Source: Hypomesus transpacificus (lineage: Eukaryota; Chordata; Actinopteri; Osmeriformes; Osmeridae). Taken from it: DNA of 64,000 bases. The notes beneath the pieces are model-generated. The model saw only the letters and a list, made by a program, of their open reading frames with translations. It had not been told where the DNA came from and made no database searches. Positions within the stretch are counted from its first letter, which is position 1, and the number at the start of each line of letters is the position of its first letter. A program made the position numbers and the translations under genes. The stretch spans positions 1,883,998 to 1,947,997 of the forward strand of contig NW_025813938.1 of the NCBI RefSeq assembly GCF_021917145.1, in the 5' to 3' direction. Positions 57,504 to 64,000 of the stretch are shown piece after piece.

Positions 57504-60500
57504 ACATTAGTAAGACAGTCGTACGACCAATCTCTGTATTTCAGTTGCCTTCTTACGATTCTGTACCTGGTGTTCCTGTCGATGGAAATCTGCCTCGTCC
57601 TGCTTGGCCCACACATAGCCGACGTAGTCCTTGTGATGTTTGAACCCCACCTGGAAACGCAAACGTTTTATTTTTATTTTTTATAACTCAACGTTTCTGT
57701 CATGACCCAGGGCCGTAACTGACAGCCCGTCAACACCGGAGAAACATGAGGTACCTTGTACAGGGCGATCCAATCCCAGGAGCTACGGGCAAAGTTGGGA
57801 GCAACCTTGAATCTGGCGATGGCATCTGCTACGCTGTTCCACTCGTCCTCCACCATGAGAGTGACCAGGGGCATGTCCACCTTGTAGGGGAACTAGACAC
57901 AGACACAGGACCACTGGTAAAGAAACACTGTATCTGTGTTGAACTTCATTCAGCTTTGATTTACTGATAGGACAGTTGGGGAGAGAGAGGAAAGAAGGGG
58001 GGGAATGTGGGGTCAGATGGCAGAGCGGTTAGAGAATCGGGCTACCAATCAGAAGGTTGCCGGTTCGATTCAACCCGTGCAAAATGACATTGTGTCCCTG
58101 GGCAAGGCACTTCACCCTATTTGCCTCGTGGAGAATGTTCCTGTACTTACTTAGATACGCTGTATCTGTGTTTGCCTATATTCAGCTTTTATTTACTGAT
58201 AGGACAGTTGGAGAGACAGGAAAGAAGAAGTAAAGAGACTACTAGGTCTCTCGTCGCCCTCTAGTGGTGCACACTACACACTGGAGATAGGGTCCAGGGT
58301 GCAGTTTGGGTGGTGGGGGTGGAGGGCGTGGTGAGGTGTCTGACCTGCAGGGTGAAGATGGAGGCGACGGGCTTGTGGTCGCTGACGGTGTACTCCATGT
58401 GGCTGCGGTAGAAGTGCTGCGTCACTCTGGTGCCTGTGCTCAAGCAGGACAAGGAACCGTGCTTGTTCCCGCCACCATCGGGGGCGGGGCCGGCCGGGAC
58501 GGGGGCCCTCAGACGCCACAGGATCCTGTCGGTCCACGCCGGCTTACGCTTCTTACCACTGAGGGGGGGAGGGAGGGGGGATACAGAGAGAGGGAAGGGA
58601 GAGAACAAGGGAGGGGAGAGAGAGAGAGAGTGTGGGGGGAGGGAGGGGGATACAGAGAGAGGGAGGGGAGAGAAAGAGGGAGGGGAGAGAGAGAGGGGGG
58701 AGGGAGGGGGGATAGAGGCATACAGAGAGAGGGAGGGGAGAGAGACGGAGTGGGGGGAGGAAGGGAAGGAGGGAGACAGTGAGAGGGAGAGTCAGAGAGA
58801 GACAGATCATCAAAAGAAGAAGCTACTCATGGCACTCAAGGTTGGAATGAAAAACAAAGTGAGTCTGGACAGCCGAGCGGACAAACCTTGTGTCGTACGT
58901 GTGTGTCCCAGTGTCAAACTTGTACGTGGGAGGAAACTTCAGAGGACCCTCCAGAAATCCTTCCAGAACAATCTCATTTCCTTTGGCCTTGTTCAGCTGA
59001 TTACAGATTTACAGCAAAATTGGTTATTAAACTGAAATAAAGAGTCAATCTGTCACTTTCAAATGTTGGACATAAAGTTTATTTATTTTTTAAACCTAAC
59101 ACACATTATCAAACTGTAATGTTTACTGAAATGATTAAGATAGAGCTCTCGGTGCAAAACTAGCTTGTGTAAAGAGACTACTAGGTCTTTCGGCGCCCTC
59201 TAGTGGCACACACTACACACTGCAGGTAGGCTCCAGGATAAAGATGGACACAGGAAGGGACGAGGTTGAGATGTCTCACCTGGTCTTTCTCCCACAGAAT
59301 AGAATACTTGTTGTTGTCGATGGCTCCCTTCACCACATGCATTTCCAAGTCGTCGATGCGGAAATTCAGATCCCCGAACCAGAACACCACGCTAGGAAGG
59401 AAAATCATATTTATGCGGATGTCTGTACATGTACACGTGTGTATGTGTGTACACATGTGTGTGTGTGTACGTGTGTGTGTGTGTGGGACTCACTCGTGGT
59501 CCAGGACCCCCGTGGCTGCCTGGGCCTCAAACTGCTGCTGCTGCAGGATGCTCTCAAAGTCCTCCATGCGCTGCTCTGAGTTCTCCATGTGAGCTGGGAG
59601 GTGGCAGTTGAGGAAGCACACCGAGTGACCGTACACAGACATACGGGCGCTCACCCCCCCCTTGTTCCCCTGCCATCAGGAGGGAGGGAGGGAGGGAGAG
59701 GGGGGGGGGAGGTCAGAGGTCACAGAGTCAGAGAGGGTGCAGCTGTGAGGAGAGGACTGACTACCCAATGGGGGAGGGAAGGGGCAACTTTGAATGAAAA
59801 CGTGTTCATGTGAAACAGACATTACGGAAATGGAGAGGGGGCGGGGTGAGGGGCAAAATGACTGTCTCTTCATGGGGGCTCAACATTCTTAGCTGCGCCC
59901 CTGACGACCAGGGCGTCCCTGACGACCAGGGCAGGTAGGAGAGGAGGCAGACGTGAGGACGTGACTTTTATCTGCCGACAGGAAGCCCCCCCAGCGGTGC
60001 TAACGACCTGCAGATGCCTATTATCAATATTTAACTTGGATGAATATTTCAGGTGGGTGTTTACTCTGCTCAGTGTGAGGACTGGGCGGATCCCATCTCC
60101 CGCTGGTCTCCCGCTGGTGTCTCTGACCTACGACAGGAGGAACGACACGGGCGGAGAGAAGAGAGACACGGGATGCGCTGATGTTCATCTCACACAGGAA
60201 GGAGAGTTCAGAGACCACGCCTTATCTACGTGTCCCTGAAAGACCCGTCGTTAGGATTCGTCCAGACCGGGGCGCTTGCTTTCTGTTTTCTGTTAAGGGG
60301 GTCAGATGGCTGAGCGGTTATGGAATCAGGCTACCAATCAGAAGGTTGCTGGTTCAATTCCCAGCCATGCAATATGACGTTGTGTCCCTGGGTAAGGCAC
60401 GTCACCCTACTTGCCTCGGGGGGAATGTCCCTGTACTTACTGTAAGTCGATCTGGATAAGAGCGTCTGATAAATGACTAAATGTAAATGTTAAGACAGTT

Positions 60501-61059
60501 CTCAGAAAAATGCCTCCAGTAATTATCTCTACCGCAAAAGGATCCAGCCTGTGAATGCTTGATATGGACGTCTAGGGACATTTGTTTGAGCTTCCCTTGT
60601 CTGGTCTTATCACAGAGCTCAGCGCACGTCTGAAGTCCACACAGAGACTTGACGAGCCAGACGCAGAGAGCGGGAAGAGGAAGGTGTCGGGGTCAAAGGT
60701 CAGGAGAGGCGTGGCATCTGACACCTCCACAGAAACAGTGGGGGCTTTGTGAGACTGTCTGAGACTGTCTGAGACTGTCGTCTCTCTCCAGACCTGGGGG
60801 GCGGGGGGGGGGGGGCAGTCTGTCAGGTGGACCTGTCTCACTGAGCTGGTGATGAGTGTGTGTGTACATGTGTGAATGTTTTGTGTGTTGTGTGTGTGTG
60901 TGTATATGAGTAGTGTCCTGTGTGTGTGTGTGTGTGTCTCACCCAGTAGCCCCCCAGGCCTGTGCGGGTGGTCTGGGTCTGGACTCCTCTCAGGAAGGGC
61001 AGGTGGTAATACTTGGCAAAGACCAACAGCAGCACGCCCTGCATACGCTGAGATGTCAC
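56782..61059 (-). CDS. inpp5j: Phosphatidylinositol 5-phosphatase INPP5J (PIPP), 3' exons
   Basis: Removes the 5-phosphate from PI(4,5)P2, PI(3,4,5)P3 and related inositol phosphates at the plasma membrane. Nine exons: 60943-61059, 59494-59669, 59280-59391, 58887-58996, 58345-58558, 57755-57892, 57567-57650, 57244-57348, 56782-57078, phases closing to the stop. Catalytic part: [96 protein letters not shown] domain follows ([39 protein letters not shown]). The Ser/Arg-rich tail ([20 protein letters not shown]) is like INPP5J and absent in the shorter INPP5K. About 415 codons are present; the 5' exons (proline-rich N-terminus and start of the phosphatase domain) were not found up to 64000. Confidence 0.92.
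57355..57502. repeat. GA/CAGA microsatellite in inpp5j intron
   Basis: Imperfect agagacagagaaacagaga units ending in a pure GA run, directly downstream of the acceptor of the exon starting at 57348. Confidence 0.9.
58012..58152 (+). mobile_element. tRNA-derived SINE, 3'-truncated
   Basis: Head gtcagatggcagagcggtta and B box ggttcgattc; the copy stops at ctgtacttact, lacking the shared tail. Flanked by a ~70-bp direct duplication (57929-58000 and 58161-58230). Confidence 0.88.
58233..58305 (-). promoter_or_regulatory. Duplicated intronic segment with CTCF-like site (copy 2)
   Basis: Matches 59172-59240 along about 70 bp (agagactactaggtct, then gccctctagtgg and acactacacact). Minus strand 58254-58267 reads ccactagagggcga, a near-match to the CTCF core. 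Confidence 0.5.
58560..58800. repeat. Purine-rich tract at an inpp5j acceptor
   Basis: GGGAGGGGAGAGA-type units extending 240 bp from the acceptor of exon 58345-58558. On the gene strand it is one giant pyrimidine tract. Confidence 0.9.
59172..59240 (-). promoter_or_regulatory. Duplicated intronic segment with CTCF-like site (copy 1)
   Basis: Minus strand 59192-59206 reads CCACTAGAGGGCGCC, a full match to the CTCF core consensus. Lies just downstream of the donor of exon 59280-59391. Confidence 0.5.
60301..60489 (+). mobile_element. tRNA-derived SINE, full length
   Basis: Head gtcagatggctgagcggtta, B box ggttcaattccc, body, and tail ending ctgataaatgactaaatg. In an inpp5j intron, antisense. 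Confidence 0.93.
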
Positions 61060-61061
61060 CT

Positions 61062-61258
61062 GGGGAGAGAGAGATGGAGGGATGAGGGGGGGAGAAGGAG
61101 GGATGAGGGGGGAGAAGGAGGGATGAGGGGGGAGAAGGAGGGATGAGGGAGGAGAAGGAGGGATGAGGGGGGGAGAAGGAGGGATAAGGGGGGAGAAGGA
61201 GGGATGAGGGGGGAGAAGGAGGGATGAGGGGGGAGAAGGAGGGATGAGGGAGAGCAGG
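61062..61258. repeat. ~20-bp minisatellite at an inpp5j acceptor
   Basis: About nine units of ggagaaggagggatgagggg directly adjoining the acceptor of exon 60943-61059; on the gene strand it is all pyrimidine. Confidence 0.92.
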
Positions 61259-61299
61259 GTGGGAAGGAGGGCGAGAGAGAAAGAAAGAGGGAGAGAGAG

Positions 61300-62577
61300 A
61301 GAGAAGGAGTGAGAAATCAAATGGAATAGTGTTTGTAAAGCCCTTTTTACAGGCCCTCACAGAGGGCTTCAGCTGTGGCTACAAACAGTAACTGCAGCTC
61401 AACACAGAGAGAACAGAAGATGTGTGCGTGTTGATACAAGAAGAGATCACACCTCAACACACCTCGGGCAGATCTGGTGGTGAGACATACTGTTGGCTTA
61501 TTCAAATATCTGACTTATAATAACCCAGCAAACTGTGTTTATCTCTGTTCTACTCTCTCCCCCTCCCCCTCCCTCTCTCTCTCTCACACAAACACACGTC
61601 CACACACACATTTTCTCTCTCTTTCCCACGCACACATACACAAACACACGCGCCAGACTCTCTCACACACATACACACACACACACACACACACAACCTC
61701 TCTATCTCTCTCGCTCTCTCTCACATTTGCGTCGAGCCCTGAAGGCTGGTGCAGTGTTTTGCATGAAGCAGTGGACATAAAGGAGGCCATGGCCGCCAGT
61801 CTCTCATCTCTGTGTGAGGACTCACTCCACGTGACGGCACACAACACTGACCACAGAGCCTCTGACATCATCAGCAGCCTCAACAGGCAGAGCTGCAACT
61901 CGTGCGGTCTGCACCCAGACCAGACGACACCAGGACCAGCATTTACATGTATTCATTTAGCAGACGCTTTTATCCAAAGTGACTTCCAAGAGAGAGCCTT
62001 ACAAAGTGCATAGGTCACTGATGACAACAAGATAGCCCCCAAAACAGCAGAGCTGCAACTCGTCTGGTGTGCACCCAGACCAGACGACACCAGGACCAGC
62101 AGAGCAGCCGTGAAAGACAAGGCCTTTTTCCCCCTCTCCATATTAAGCCCATCTTATCGTCCCATTAGCTAATTGCTTACACAATGAACCATCGTGAGAG
62201 AGATCACGTCAGGATCAGGATATGACACAGACTGCACTTCCTGTTTTTTTTTCTGATGTAAATACGCCCCCAAGGAACCCCACCCCCCCCCACACACACA
62301 CCTACACACACACACACACATCACCAGCTACTTCCTGCGTTTCCTGTTTTGCCTTCCTCACGTAAATGCCACCCCACCCCCCCACCCCACCCTTCAGAAG
62401 CCTGGTCGCCCCTGCCTGAGCCTCCCTCTGGCCAGTAACACACTCCCCCCACGTGAACAGCCCTCTCTCCCTTTCTGTTCTCCCTGGCTATCTGGAAGAC
62501 GATGTTGCGTAACGGTGTGTCTTGAACCGTGAACTGGACAGAGATTGTGTGCTTTTGTGTGTATGGGCAGTGTGAGG

Positions 62578-62613
<36 letters not shown>

Positions 62614-63758
62614 TAGCCTGCTTGGCCAGTCTGTGCGAGTGTGTGTTAAATATTTTTATGATCAACATCCCTCAAAGCTATGAGATGTCCTGTAGGCTGT
62701 AGTTTACATGTTACCCAGAATAGACTCAACACTGAGCCCCACCAGCACGCAGTGTCTATACAGTGTGTGTACCTGATGTATGCATGCATGATTACGTGTG
62801 TGTTTGTGTGTGTTTACTGTATACACAGTGTGTGATGTGTGGTGTGTATACGCATGATTGTATGTGAGTGATATGTGCATACATGATTACGAGTGTGTGT
62901 GTGCATGATAACGTGTGTGTGTGTGTGACTTAGGGCTAACGTGAGTTGTTAGCCACTGTGTGAACAGGGTTGTCCTGAATACGAACAGCCATGGTCCTGA
63001 CAGTAACATCCATGGTCCTGACAGTAACATCCATGCAAGTCTTCCAGAAACAACATCATCTCATTCAATGGATACCAACCTAGTTTGATCTCCAGAAAAA
63101 GCCATTATCTTATCTAATCATTATCTTTCGTTTACATAAGTGCGTACCTAGCTAGTAATCTCCAGTAGAAGCGTTATTTAATTCAGTGTATACCTCGCTA
63201 ATTTCCCTCAGTATCCCCCAGTGTCCACAACACAAAGTGTAACACGTGTTTTGCTGTTGTCAGACGTCCTCTGGGCTTGTTACACCAGCAGCTGATTAAG
63301 ACAGAAACTGTAGATGCTTCTGGAAGGGGCGGCAGATGTCTTGGGTTAGGATCTGTTTTCAAGACGGACGGTCGATATCTGCCGGCCCTCGCTGCGATTG
63401 GTCTCCAGAAGCCCTCAGGTTCAGGATGGGAGGCGGAGGGGGGGGGACATTGAGAGGGGAGGGAGGATGATTAAGAGGAAAGGTGGAGGGTGGGTTGAGG
63501 GTGTGGAGGGTTGATGGAAGGGGGAGGGTTGAGGGGAGGCAGGGGGAGGCAGGGGGGTGATGGACGAGGAGAGGGGAGCCTATCGCTGACCGAGGGGTGG
63601 AAACTAAGGTGTCTGGTTCCACCTCCCCTTCCTGGAGACGTCGACACCTCACGTCTGCCCAGCATACCCTGGACAGCCAGACAGCCACAGAACACACCTC
63701 ACGTCTACCCAGCACACCCTGGACAGACAGACAGCCACAGAACACACCTCACGTCTGC
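61300..63758. other. inpp5j upstream region or intron, no exon seen
   Basis: No phosphatase or proline-rich exon recognised. Holds CA/CT microsatellites (61560-61720, 62289-62325), GT runs (62578-62610, 62760-62935), a G-rich tract (63425-63560) and ~50-bp units (cacctcacgtctgcccagca then ccctggacag) at 63643-63758 running into the gap. Confidence 0.5.
61941..62044. mobile_element. Interspersed repeat B (short copy)
   Basis: atttacatgtattcatttagc start and gcataggtcactgatgacaa, as in repeat B. Flanked by a ~53-bp direct duplication (61888-61940 and 62047-62100). Confidence 0.75.
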
Positions 63759-63858
63759 NNNNNNNNNNNNNNNNNNNNNNNNNNNNNNNNNNNNNNNNNN
63801 NNNNNNNNNNNNNNNNNNNNNNNNNNNNNNNNNNNNNNNNNNNNNNNNNNNNNNNNNN
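63759..63858. other. Assembly gap (100 N)
   Basis: Exactly 100 N in the middle of a ~50-bp tandem repeat; size unknown. 63859-64000 shows nothing recognisable. Confidence 0.99.
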
Positions 63859-64000
63859 TATCAAAACATCGGCATTCACAGAGCAGGTGCTCCTTTAAGT
63901 GGAGTATTACAATGTTCTACTTTTGGCACTGGCGACATGCATTTCATAAACAAATCATTCACACGACCCTGTCCGCCCTCATCTGTTTAGTAGCGTACTG

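Noticed and set aside
15612..60489. Functional tRNA genes at the SINE heads
   Set aside because: The tRNA-like parts continue directly into a conserved SINE body and tail, vary in the anticodon region and recur many times.
56782..61059. INPP5K (SKIP)
   Set aside because: INPP5K ends soon after the SKICH domain; this gene has a long Ser/Arg-rich tail typical of INPP5J.

Overview
This window is nuclear DNA of a bony fish, almost certainly a teleost. Its genes have many exons with GT-AG introns, and the encoded proteins match vertebrate families. At least eleven copies of a tRNA-derived SINE, piggyBac-like and hAT elements, and very many mini- and microsatellites fill the introns and spacers. 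Two 100-N assembly gaps are present (3612-3711 and 63759-63858). The SINE style is reminiscent of basal euteleosts such as smelts, but the species cannot be fixed from the sequence alone. I rebuilt exons by hand from protein similarity, splice consensus and phase. In five genes the phases close exactly from start to stop; ebf2 and inpp5j run off the window.

Layout: (1) 5285-9893, minus: the first three coding exons of ebf2 (COE/EBF transcription factor). The 5.3 kb to its left is intron full of tandem repeats. (2) 9.9-14.0 kb: AT-rich spacer and 5' flank with promoter-like patches. (3) 14045-22646, minus: a myeloperoxidase/eosinophil-peroxidase-type heme peroxidase whose last exons add a collagen-like stalk and a C1q domain, giving a predicted 889-residue chimera. 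(4) 26477-32175, plus: a saposin-repeat gene, best called sftpb (surfactant protein B). (5) 33310-37043, minus: usp39. (6) 37527-38781, plus: the C2orf68 (UPF0561) homolog, head to head with usp39. (7) 45332-50451, minus: mat2a (S-adenosylmethionine synthetase), complete at 395 aa, with five METTL16-type hairpins in the 3' UTR. (8) 56782-61059, minus: the 3' part of inpp5j (PI 5-phosphatase plus SKICH). The order and orientation sftpb > < usp39 | c2orf68 >, with mat2a nearby, match human 2p11.2, which supports the names.

The genes form no common pathway: ebf2 is developmental transcription, the peroxidase is innate immunity, sftpb is a lipid-binding secreted protein, usp39 is splicing, mat2a is SAM synthesis and inpp5j is phosphoinositide signalling. 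Two things stand out. One is the peroxidase-collagen-C1q fusion. The other is a recurring pattern in which minisatellites have amplified a real exon/intron boundary, so that a true splice site sits at the edge of an array of near-identical decoys (mat2a exons 6 and 7, peroxidase exon 8, sftpb exon 4).
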